Below are positions 1 through 5,831 of a stretch of DNA of 10,383 nucleotides, piece by piece. The number at the start of each line of letters is the position of its first letter. The first letter of the stretch is position 1. The stretch is from VBDM01 sp035519135 (GTDB taxonomy: Bacteria; Pseudomonadota; Gammaproteobacteria; Burkholderiales; SG8-39): positions 1-10,383 of the forward strand of contig DATIWX010000083.1 of the NCBI GenBank assembly GCA_035519135.1, read 5' to 3'. Under the pieces are notes generated by a model. That model did no database searches. It worked only from the letters and a program-made list of their open reading frames with translations, and was not told the origin of the DNA. Position numbers and translations under genes: made by a program.

Positions 1-1074
1 CGCGAGCAGGGCGCCCGCGGCGACGGCCGGGGCGAAAGGCCGTCGCGCGGGCGGCGCGCGATCGTCCCCTTGCGCCACCGTAGCCGGCCGCGGGTCGACG
101 CGCGCGGCAGCCGCAGGCCCGGCGGCGGCCACGGGAACCGCGACGACCTGCGAAGTCGTCTGCGGCGGAGATACGCGCGCCCTCGCGGCGTCGGGCGCGG
201 GGACGGGCGTTTGCCAGGCTCGCTGCTCCGGCGCGGCGCTCTCGGGTTCAGGCGCGTAGTCAGGTTCGACCGGCAGCGCGTCGTGCGTCTCCGCTTCGGG
301 TGGCTCGGCCTGCGGCAGTTCGATTCTCCGATGCGCGACCGGAACGGGCGGCCGGATCGACGCCGTGCGCACGGGCCGTTGCCGCATCGCCGGTGCGCGT
401 GCCGGCCTGGCGGCGGACCGGACCGGCGGCGGCGCAAGGGGGGATGGAGGGCGAATCGCTCTGTCCTGCGGCTTCGCGGGAGCGCGTGCGTCCGCGGCCT
501 TTGCGCTTTCCTCCGGCCTCGCGATCCGCGCGGGTTCGGGCGGGGCGGCGGGCGCGGTCGCAGCCGACGCGGCCGCCCCGAGCACCGCGGCCAGCCCGCC
601 CTCCAGGTCCGCCTCGATCAGCAGGCGCATCAGCTTGTCGAAGGTGGTGAGGAAGGCGATCTCCGGTCCCTGCATGGCGTAGCCGTCCATCCAGCCGGTG
701 AGGGCGTTGTGCTCGCCGGCGGGCCTTTGCAGGCTTGCGGCGGGGACGATCTCAGTCACGCGGTCGACGCGAAACGCGACCGTGCCCTCGGGGAACGCGA
801 CCACGATGGCGAGCGTTGCCGCGGCAGGCCCGTTCCCCGTTTCGAGCCCGAGCGCGGCGCCCGGATCGCACAGGAGCGCCATGCGGCCGCGGAACATGAA
901 GACCCCCGCGATGCCCTTGCGGAGAAACGGCAGGGCGTGCACCTCGCCGACCTGCGCGATCGCCTGGACTTCGTCCACCGGCGCGCAGAAGCGCGCCGAG
1001 CCGCGTTCGAAGAACACGAAGCTGCCTCCCGGGACGAATTGCGGGGCGTGGCGTGAAGTGGCGTGCGCTTGCAT
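1..1074 (-). CDS. CheW-like domain protein with long Ala/Pro-rich tail (3' end beyond window)
   Basis: This reading frame stays open from an ATG at 1074-1072 to the left edge, giving at least 358 residues with no stop. Residues ~15-155 read as a CheW-like adaptor domain. The family's strand-turn signature is visible as AGVFMFRGRMALLCDPGAA (56-74), which matches the usual G-V-x-N-x-R-G-x-x-x-P-x-x-D-L pattern, and it is followed by FRVDRVTEIVP (101-111). CheW domains couple chemoreceptors to CheA-type kinases in the cytoplasm. From ~160 to ~345 the protein is low-complexity Ala/Pro/Arg. The last visible residues, FAPAVAAGALLA (347-358), are hydrophobic and could begin a membrane helix. Ordinary CheW is about 150-170 residues, so this is an extended architecture whose C-terminal domain is not visible. 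No strong Shine-Dalgarno precedes the ATG. It is divergent from the HDOD gene. The CheW call is fairly sure; the membrane segment is tentative. Confidence 0.8.
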   Translation of the reverse strand, partial: MQAHATSRHAPQFVPGGSFVFFERGSARFCAPVDEVQAIAQVGEVHALPFLRKGIAGVFMFRGRMALLCDPGAALGLETGNGPAAATLAIVVAFPEGTVAFRVDRVTEIVPAASLQRPAGEHNALTGWMDGYAMQGPEIAFLTTFDKLMRLLIEADLEGGLAAVLGAAASAATAPAAPPEPARIARPEESAKAADARAPAKPQDRAIRPPSPLAPPPVRSAARPARAPAMRQRPVRTASIRPPVPVAHRRIELPQAEPPEAETHDALPVEPDYAPEPESAAPEQRAWQTPVPAPDAARARVSPPQTTSQVVAVPVAAAGPAAAARVDPRPATVAQGDDRAPPARRPFAPAVAAGALLA

Positions 1075-1110
1075 CCGGCTGGCCGAGAGTCCGCTCAATC
1101 AACGATAACG

Positions 1111-1122
1111 GCCGGATCCGGC
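1111..1122. repeat. 12-bp perfect palindrome in the CheW/HDOD divergent intergenic region
   Basis: GCCGGATCCGGC is its own reverse complement and lies in the 112-bp gap between the two divergent starts. It is nested inside a wider inverted repeat, AACGGCC (1107-1113) facing GGCCGTT (1148-1154). This could be an operator shared by both genes, but palindromes of this composition also occur by chance in GC-rich DNA. I could not place a convincing -35/-10 pair in either direction. Confidence 0.3.
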
Positions 1123-1186
1123 GATCGCTTTACTTCCGGAGCAAGGGGGCCGTTGATCCGGTTGACACTTCCTGCTGGGACCGCCG

Positions 1187-2086
1187 ATGGAAGCAACGCA
1201 GAAGGTCACCGTGCAGCATCTGCGGCAACGCATCGACGACCTGCCGCTGCTCCCCAACGTCGTCGTCGAGCTGCTCAGGCTCGATTCGCGCGCCGAGGAC
1301 TACTTCGAGCGCGTGCTCTCGCTGGCGAGCGGCGATCCGACGTTCGCCACCAAGCTCCTGCTCTACGCCAACTCGGCGTCCGTGGCGGCTTCGCATCCGG
1401 TCACCTCGCTTCGCGATGCGCTTGTACTAGTGGGGGCACAGAACGCGGTCGACCTGATCCTCGCTCATTCTTGCGCCTGGGTATTCCTCCCGCATCACGA
1501 CTGGGAGCGCGATCTGTGGAGCCACTCCCTCGCCGTCGCCTCCCTGATGCGCGCCCTGGCGTCGCACCTCCGCGGATCGCAGGTCAGTCCGGACAAGGCC
1601 CACCTGTTTGGGCTGCTGCATGACATCGGCCGCTTCGTTCTCTACCTGGAGGCGCCGGAGGAACTGCGCACCATCGGCGAAACCGAGTGGAATTCTCCCC
1701 AGGCGCTCGTCGACGCGGAGCTCGGGCTCTGCGGGTTCACCCACGCCGAGCTCGGCTACCTTGCGTTGGAAAAATGGAAGCTGCCAGCGGAGCTCGCCTG
1801 GGTCGTGCGCTATCACCATTCCGCGCCACCGCCGGGCGCGAGGATTCCGGTGGAAGACCGGCAGATCATCGATCTGCTCCGCGACGCGGACGGGCTCGCC
1901 TGCACCCTGGCGCGCCCCGAGGACTGGCGCGGGCTGTCCGATTCCGGGCTGCAGGCGAAGATCAGGCCCGTGCTCGCGGCAGCCTACGACGCTCCGCCCG
2001 AGCGGCTGTCCGCCGTGATCCGCGACGCCCTGGAGCGTGCCGCGCAGATGGGCAAGGCGCTGGGCGTGGCGCGGCCGGGCGCCTGA
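1187..2086 (+). CDS. HDOD domain protein
   Basis: A 299-residue protein. The N-terminus has the standard HDOD opening (DDLPLLPNVVVELLRL, 17-32), followed by the D-P-x-x-x-x-K-x-L-x-x-x-N-S stretch (50-63) and SLRDALVLVG (74-83). HDOD domains are non-enzymatic or weakly enzymatic relatives of HD-GYP phosphodiesterases and act in bacterial signalling and motility control. Here the metal-site residues look retained: H113 (WSHSLAVA), the HD pair H145-D146 (LLHDIGRF), H186 (FTHAELGYL) and H210-H211 (YHH). No GYP motif is present. The fold fills the whole chain and no second output domain is visible. The ATG is preceded by GGGA (1177-1180), six bases before the start. It is divergent from the CheW-domain gene and lies upstream of the glycosyltransferase. 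The family call is firm; the signalling partner is unknown. Confidence 0.9.
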   Translation: MEATQKVTVQHLRQRIDDLPLLPNVVVELLRLDSRAEDYFERVLSLASGDPTFATKLLLYANSASVAASHPVTSLRDALVLVGAQNAVDLILAHSCAWVFLPHHDWERDLWSHSLAVASLMRALASHLRGSQVSPDKAHLFGLLHDIGRFVLYLEAPEELRTIGETEWNSPQALVDAELGLCGFTHAELGYLALEKWKLPAELAWVVRYHHSAPPPGARIPVEDRQIIDLLRDADGLACTLARPEDWRGLSDSGLQAKIRPVLAAAYDAPPERLSAVIRDALERAAQMGKALGVARPGA

Positions 2087-2170
2087 AGCGCGCTGCCCCT
2101 CGGCTCTCCGACGGGAGCGACGACGGCGCGCTGCAACGATTTGTTTCAGAAAAGCGTCAACTTCGGAAGG

Positions 2171-2176
2171 TAGAAT
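2171..2176 (+). promoter_or_regulatory. Candidate -10 element upstream of the glycosyltransferase
   Basis: TAGAAT differs from the sigma-70 -10 consensus at one position and sits in a locally AT-richer patch (2140-2176) of the 137-bp gap after the HDOD gene. The implied transcript start is near 2183, leaving a leader of about 40 nt. No good -35 lies at the right spacing, so the call is weak and co-transcription with the HDOD gene remains possible. Confidence 0.3.
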
Positions 2177-2223
2177 GGCGTCCTCGAAGTCGCCGCGCCA
2201 CCGCCTGTTTCCCGGAATCCGGC

Positions 2224-3585
2224 ATGAAGACGCAGTCCGAATCAGCAACCCTCGAATCCCTGGCCGCCAGCGCCGCCGCGCCGCCGCGAGATCGCTGGGA
2301 CGCGCTCCTGATCCTGGCGATCTTCGCCGGCATCGGCGCGCTCGCCTACGCGGCGCTCGCGACGCCGCTGCTGCAGCCCCTGGTGGACGTCGCGCGCCGC
2401 GAGCACTGGAGCATGCTGTGGGTGCGCCCGACGATCATCTGGATCAGCATGGGGCTGCTGCTGCTCCTGATGCGCACCGTTCTGTGGCTCGGCTATCGCC
2501 CCTTCGAGGCCGCCGGTGAGGAGGACGCCCCCCGCCTGACCGTGCTCATCCCCGCGTACAACGAGGGAGCCATGGTCGAGGAAACCATCGCTTCGGTCGC
2601 GGCCGCGCGCTATCCCCGCGAGCGCCTGCAGATCATCGCCATCGACGACGGCAGCACCGACGATACCTGGCACCACATCCGCCACGCGGCGCTGCGGTTC
2701 CCGTCGCTGGTCACGCCGGTGCGCCTTCCCGCCAATCAGGGCAAGCGCGGCGCCCTCGCCGAAGGATTCCGGCGCTCGACCGGCGAAGTCATCGTCACCG
2801 TCGACTCGGACAGCATCATCGAGCGCGGCGCGCTCCTCGCGATCGCCGGCCCTTTCCGCGATGCCCGCGTCGGCGCGGTCGCGGGAAAAGTCGCCGTCCA
2901 CAATCGCAGGGCCGGCCTCATCCCGCGGATGCTGCACGTGCGCTTCATCCTGTCGTTCGACTACCTGCGCAGCGCCCAGTCCGTGTTCCGGACGGTCTAC
3001 TGCTGTCCGGGCGCGCTCGCCGCGTATCGCGCCGCGGTCGTGCGGCGGGTGCTCCCCGAATGGGAACGCCAGCGGTTTCTTGGCGCGCCGTGCACCTACG
3101 GAGAGGACCGCGCCCTCACCAACGACATCCTGGCCGCGGGATACGACACCGTATACCAGCGCAGCGCCGTCGTGCACACCGTCGTCCCCGAGACCTATTC
3201 CAAGCTGTGCAGGATGTTCCTGCGCTGGGACCGGAGCTATATCCGCGAGGAATTCCGCTTCGCCAGGATCGTGTGGTCGCGGCCCCCGTGGTCGCGCGCG
3301 CTCGCGTTCTACGAGAGCGCGATCACCAATCTGCGCTATCCGGTGGGCTACGCCTCCATCGCGCTGTGGGCGATGAACGCGATGAAGGACCCGGGCTCGG
3401 TGGTGCGCATGCTGCTCGCGATCATGGTGGTGTCGCTGGTCTACGTGCTCTACTACCTCAGGAGCGAGCGCTCCTGGGATTTCGTGTTCGGCATTCTCTA
3501 CGCCTACTTCTCTTTCTTCGCTCTCACCTGGATCTTTCCCTACGCGGTGCTCACCGTGCGCGCGCGCGGCTGGCTGACGCGCTGA
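2224..3585 (+). CDS. Membrane family 2 glycosyltransferase, NodC/hyaluronan-synthase-like
   Basis: A 453-residue inner-membrane processive glycosyltransferase of the GT2 family. Two N-terminal membrane segments (~27-50 and ~66-90) precede a cytoplasmic GT-A domain starting at LTVLIPAYNE (105-114). Catalytic motifs are clear: DDGSTDD (141-147), NQGKRGAL (171-178), the DxD motif as DSDS (194-197), and GEDRALTN (293-300), which supplies the likely catalytic base D295. LRWDRSYIREE (333-343) corresponds to the Q-x-x-R-W chain-binding motif, but the Gln position is Met331. GEDRALTN and RWDRSYIRE resemble NodC and hyaluronan synthase more than cellulose synthase. Membrane segments follow at ~370-387, ~393-412 and ~419-445. 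The ATG at 2224 is chosen because GGAA (2214-2217) lies upstream and the first membrane helix begins soon after it; the open frame extends further 5' but reads as GC-rich noise. The polymer made (chitin-, hyaluronan- or PNAG-like) cannot be told. Confidence 0.88.
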   Translation: MKTQSESATLESLAASAAAPPRDRWDALLILAIFAGIGALAYAALATPLLQPLVDVARREHWSMLWVRPTIIWISMGLLLLLMRTVLWLGYRPFEAAGEEDAPRLTVLIPAYNEGAMVEETIASVAAARYPRERLQIIAIDDGSTDDTWHHIRHAALRFPSLVTPVRLPANQGKRGALAEGFRRSTGEVIVTVDSDSIIERGALLAIAGPFRDARVGAVAGKVAVHNRRAGLIPRMLHVRFILSFDYLRSAQSVFRTVYCCPGALAAYRAAVVRRVLPEWERQRFLGAPCTYGEDRALTNDILAAGYDTVYQRSAVVHTVVPETYSKLCRMFLRWDRSYIREEFRFARIVWSRPPWSRALAFYESAITNLRYPVGYASIALWAMNAMKDPGSVVRMLLAIMVVSLVYVLYYLRSERSWDFVFGILYAYFSFFALTWIFPYAVLTVRARGWLTR

Positions 3586-3600
3586 AGACGCCCGAAACAA

Positions 3601-3624
3601 ATCGGGGCGCCTGAGCGCCCCGAT
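3601..3624. terminator. Hairpin terminator between converging genes
   Basis: A perfect 10-bp stem, ATCGGGGCGC (3601-3610) with GCGCCCCGAT (3615-3624), closed by a 4-base loop (ctga). It starts 15 nt after the glycosyltransferase stop and ends 24 nt before the stop of the opposing small gene, so it can serve both directions. The downstream tract is T-rich only on the minus strand (TTGTTTC). The plus direction lacks a clear T run. Confidence 0.75.
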
Positions 3625-3648
3625 CGTATGTCCTTGCGAGCCCGCGGC

Positions 3649-3858
3649 TCAGTTCAGTTCGCGTTCCCTCTCGATCAGCTCGTCGCGGCCCCTGTACGTG
3701 ATCGCGTACTTGCCGCCCTTCACTTCGGCGCAGGCGAGCTGGGTCAGCCTGCGCACCACGCTCGTCGGAATGTCGGCTGAAAGCTGGTTCGCCGCTCTCG
3801 CGTTGCGAAGTTTCCGCAGCCAGTCGATGTCTTCCTTGGTCAGCCTGCGGTCTATCAA
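3649..3858 (-). CDS. Small winged-helix-like protein (69 aa)
   Basis: A short basic protein. Helical stretches LTKEDIDWLRKLRNAR (6-21) and PTSVVRRLTQLAC (31-43) precede GGKYAITYRGRDELIERE (48-65). That layout matches the end of a winged helix-turn-helix, where a recognition helix is followed by a beta-hairpin wing and a C-terminal helix. It may bind DNA, but no named family is recognised. I chose the TTG at 3858 because GGAGAG (3864-3869) lies five bases upstream. The frame stays open to a GTG at 3957, but AAGAGG sits only one base before that codon, and the best -10-like sequence lies between the two starts. The surrounding DNA (3858-3960) is clearly more AT-rich than the neighbours. It converges on the glycosyltransferase. 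Confidence 0.6.
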   Translation of the reverse strand: MIDRRLTKEDIDWLRKLRNARAANQLSADIPTSVVRRLTQLACAEVKGGKYAITYRGRDELIERERELN

Positions 3859-3928
3859 AGATGCTCTCCGAGAGGGATTTTCCGTAAGGCGAGCAATAAG
3901 TCCGCAACCTCCGTGCCAATCCTTGGCG

Positions 3929-3934
3929 TTTATA
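3929..3934 (-). promoter_or_regulatory. Candidate -10 element for the small winged-helix gene
   Basis: Read on the minus strand this is TATAAA, inside the AT-rich run 3929-3950. It would start transcripts near 3922, giving a leader of about 64 nt before the TTG start. No convincing -35 is present at 16-18 bp. The adjacent IHF-type site could compensate for that, or could block the promoter. Confidence 0.3.
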
Positions 3935-3936
3935 TT

Positions 3937-3949
3937 AATCAAAGAGTTA
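3937..3949 (+). promoter_or_regulatory. Consensus IHF-type binding site
   Basis: AATCAAAGAGTTA matches the IHF core consensus WATCAANNNNTTR at every defined position and has an A/T run (tatatt) on its 5' side, as good IHF sites do. It lies just upstream of the candidate -10 of the small winged-helix gene. The match is read directly from the sequence; IHF occupancy is inference. Confidence 0.45.
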
Positions 3950-3971
3950 AGCGGCACACCTCTTGCCGTTT

Positions 3972-3989
3972 CGTCGCCTGCCGGCGACG
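3972..3989. repeat. Stem-loop in the intergenic region upstream of the small gene
   Basis: CGTCGCC (3972-3978) and GGCGACG (3983-3989) form a perfect 7-bp stem with a 4-base loop. It lies in the 232-bp gap between the small winged-helix gene and the EamA gene. No T tract follows in either direction, so it is a weak terminator at best. Apart from this hairpin, the IHF site and the -10 candidate, I see nothing supportable in that gap. A 20-codon plus-strand frame at 4024-4086 has no supporting signals. Confidence 0.4.
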
Positions 3990-4065
3990 GCTACGAGCGA
4001 GCGTCTTCTCTAATACATTGATTATGAAACGAGTCCTGGTGTCGGGGCGCGACGACAGCCGGGCC

Positions 4066-4099
4066 AAAAATATGACGCGCGCATAGCGGGTCAGCGCGC
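4066..4099 (-). terminator. Possible intrinsic terminator at the end of the EamA gene
   Basis: Read on the minus strand, GCGCGC (4099-4094) can pair with GCGCGC (4082-4077) across an 11-base loop, and a run of five T (4070-4066) follows after the bases GTCATA. The stem overlaps the stop codon of the EamA gene. The stem is short and the loop long, so this is a modest call. Confidence 0.35.
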
Positions 4100-4945
4100 C
4101 AGGCTCGCCAGCGCGGCGAGAGCGGCGAGCAGCCCCGCGCCCTTGCGCGGGGTGAACGGCTCGCGCAGCAGAGCGAAGCCGAGCACGGCGGTGACGACGA
4201 AGCCCATCTGCGCGATCGGCACGATCACGCTCGCCTCGCCGCCTTGCAGGCCTTTTGCGAGGAAGACAAAAGCGCAGACGAGCAGCACCGCGGCGACCGG
4301 CGCATGGCTCAGGGCTGCGCGCGAGGGACGGATGCCGCCGTCGAGGCGGGCGGCAAACGCGGTCGCGAGCGTCACCGCGACCCCGCCTTGCGTGACCACC
4401 AGCGCGATCGGCGCGGCACCGGCGAGCAATCCGAGCTTGTAGGTGAAGCTCGCGATCCCCACCGCGACGGTCGCGACCAGCACGCGCAACAGGGACGCCC
4501 GGTCTTCCGGATCGGCGCGACGGCTCCCGGCGCCCGGCGCAGAGAGCAGCAGCCAGACCGCGAGGAGGGCGAAGGCCAGTCCCGCGATCTTGGCCGCGGT
4601 CACCGGCTCGCGCAGGATGAGCACGGCGAGCGCCGCGGTAACGGCGAAGCTCAGCCGGAAGATCGTCGCGTTGGTGCTCACCGAGCCGTGCTTCAGGCTC
4701 CAGGCGAAGTTGTAGTAGCCGACCGTGACGAGCACGCCCGCCAGCGCGCCCCACAGGGCTCCGGCGCCGAACGCGAGCGTCCCGGAGGCGAGGCCGTAGA
4801 GAAGCGCGAGCGAGCTGAAGAACCAGGTCTGCACCATGAGGAACTGGTGCGCCTGCGCGCCCGCCGCGGCGCCGCGCTTGTAGACGAAATCGGCGAGGCC
4901 ATAGAGCAGCAGCGCGCCGAGCGCGTAGGCGATGCTTTCGCTCAA
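4091..4945 (-). CDS. EamA/DMT-superfamily membrane transporter
   Basis: A 284-residue, strongly hydrophobic protein with about ten predicted membrane helices in two homologous halves, the hallmark of the drug/metabolite transporter superfamily (EamA domains). The internal repeat is visible: each half ends in L-R-E-P-(V/F)-T followed shortly by K-x-x-G (111-122 and 260-271). A charged linker (~140-152) separates the halves. Relatives export amino acids, metabolites or toxic compounds across the inner membrane; the substrate cannot be assigned. The start is a TTG at 4945, twelve bases after the stop of the GST gene. The same frame is closed upstream by that stop, and no in-frame ATG precedes the first helix. 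Only a weak Shine-Dalgarno is seen, so translational coupling to the GST is likely. Confidence 0.85.
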   Translation of the reverse strand: MSESIAYALGALLLYGLADFVYKRGAAAGAQAHQFLMVQTWFFSSLALLYGLASGTLAFGAGALWGALAGVLVTVGYYNFAWSLKHGSVSTNATIFRLSFAVTAALAVLILREPVTAAKIAGLAFALLAVWLLLSAPGAGSRRADPEDRASLLRVLVATVAVGIASFTYKLGLLAGAAPIALVVTQGGVAVTLATAFAARLDGGIRPSRAALSHAPVAAVLLVCAFVFLAKGLQGGEASVIVPIAQMGFVVTAVLGFALLREPFTPRKGAGLLAALAALASLAR

Positions 4946-4957
4946 CGTCGTGCTGCT

Positions 4958-5572
4958 CTAGAACTTCATCGCCCGCTGAAGCGCCGGCCGCGCGGCCATG
5001 TCGTCCAGCCAGCGCGCAACGTTGGCGAAGCCCTCGACCAGCGCGGGCTGCACGCTCCTCATCCGGCCGAGCGCGCCGTAGAGCGCGAAATCCGCGATCG
5101 TGACCTCGTTGCCGGCGGCATAGCGCTGCTTGCCGAGCCGGCTGTCCCAGACCGTGACGTAGTTCTTCCACATCGTCTTGAAGACCTCGATCGCGGGCGC
5201 GTGCTGATCCTTGTTGCGCGACAGCACCAGGATCGCCGTGACCATCGCGCTCATGTCGCTCGCCGCGCTCATCAGCGCCTGCCAGAACGCCGGCCGCGTG
5301 GCGGGGTCCTTCGGCAGGAACTTGCCCGACTTCTCGGCGCAATACAGGAGCACCGCGACCGACTGCGAGATCGTGACCGGCTTGCCGCCGGGGCCTTCGG
5401 TGTCGACGATCACCGGGATCTGCCCGTTCGGGTTGATCGCGAGGAACGAGGGCGTTTTCTGCTCGCCCTTGGCGAGATCGACGGGATGGAACGCGTAGGC
5501 GAGGCCGCATTCCTCGAGCGCGATGCGGGCGCGCATGCCGTTGGCGGTGCCGGCGGCGTAAAGGTCGATCAT
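4958..5572 (-). CDS. Glutathione S-transferase, Nu-class (YfcG-like)
   Basis: A 204-residue cytoplasmic thioredoxin-fold enzyme. The start MIDLYAAGTANG (1-12) resembles E. coli YfcG, whose Thr9 and Asn11 contact glutathione; both are present here at the same numbers. NPNGQIPVIVD (47-57) supplies the cis-Pro loop (P53). SQSVAVLLY (69-77) is the gamma-glutamyl binding helix, but the usual Glu-Ser pair is Gln70-Ser71. The C-terminal helical domain carries the N-capping box T158-I-A-D161 in TIADFALYGALGR. Nu-class enzymes favour disulfide reduction with glutathione; that activity is inferred from the family. The ATG at 5572 has GGAT four bases upstream. It is followed by the EamA gene after 12 nt, so the pair should form one transcript. 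Length is typical for the family. Confidence 0.9.
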   Translation of the reverse strand: MIDLYAAGTANGMRARIALEECGLAYAFHPVDLAKGEQKTPSFLAINPNGQIPVIVDTEGPGGKPVTISQSVAVLLYCAEKSGKFLPKDPATRPAFWQALMSAASDMSAMVTAILVLSRNKDQHAPAIEVFKTMWKNYVTVWDSRLGKQRYAAGNEVTIADFALYGALGRMRSVQPALVEGFANVARWLDDMAARPALQRAMKF

Positions 5573-5609
5573 GGTTATCCGTTTCCGTGGAGTTGGAGGG
5601 CGGGCGCCA

Positions 5610-5759
5610 TTATCTACCGGGCAGGACGATGCGGAAAAGGCTGCCCCTGGATTCCCCGCTCTCGAGCTCGATGCGGCCGTCGTTCGACGCGACCGCCCAC
5701 TGGGCGACCACCGGCGCCGATTGCGGGACGAAGATCGGTTGCGCCTGGAATCGGTCGCT
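5610..5759 (-). pseudogene. Relic of a sensor histidine kinase C-terminus
   Basis: In the 259-bp gap upstream of the GST gene, on the same strand, one frame ends at TAA (5612-5610). Its last ~35 codons read like the end of a histidine kinase ATPase domain: VAQWAV, then NDGRIELES, then GSLFRIVLPGR. Intact kinases have G-L-G-L-x-I-x-x-W followed by H/N-x-G-x-I-x-x-x-S and G-S-x-F-x-x-x-L-P. Here the glycine-rich G2 box is replaced by PQSAPVVAQW, and no N, G1 or F box or phosphorylated His lies upstream. The frame runs back through the terminator at 5783-5810 to a TGA at 5832-5834 without a ribosome site or ATG; the only late start is a GTG at 5711. I read it as a 5'-truncated remnant. The C-terminal similarity is clear by eye, but the exact 5' border is arbitrary. 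Confidence 0.6.
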
Positions 5760-5782
5760 ACCGAGTAATACGCAGTCGAATA

Positions 5783-5810
5783 AAAAGGGCCGGCGATCGC
5801 CGGCCCTTTT
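5783..5810. terminator. Perfect palindromic bidirectional intrinsic terminator
   Basis: The 28 bases are their own reverse complement: GGGCCGGC (5787-5794) pairs with GCCGGCCC (5799-5806) around GATC, flanked by AAAA and TTTT. T-rich tracts follow in both directions, TTTTCTTTT on the plus strand and TTTTTATT on the minus strand. It lies 22 bases beyond the stop of the small secreted protein gene, which it should terminate, and it shields the GST promoter region. Confidence 0.9.
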
Positions 5811-5831
5811 CTTTTGGAACCCTGGTCTGGC

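Noticed and set aside
70..1056. A 328-codon plus-strand frame at the left edge
   Set aside because: The opposite strand encodes the CheW-like domain in a continuous frame; this translation is Arg/Gly-rich noise.
1162..1167. TTGACA, a perfect -35 hexamer before the HDOD gene
   Set aside because: A -10 at 16-18 bp would fall on the HDOD start codon, and no TATAAT-like sequence is there.
2175..2519. An ATG with a GGAAGG Shine-Dalgarno upstream of the glycosyltransferase, opening a different frame
   Set aside because: The translation is Arg/Pro-rich and runs out of frame over the glycosyltransferase membrane helices; the ATG overlaps the candidate -10 element.
4024..4086. A 20-codon plus-strand frame starting ATGAAACGAGTC
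   Set aside because: No ribosome site, no conserved feature, and it overlaps the end region of the EamA transcript; too short to support.
3939..5510. A 523-codon minus-strand frame across the GST and EamA genes
   Set aside because: Both genes are well-supported in another frame; this one is Arg/Gly/Ala-rich with no motif.
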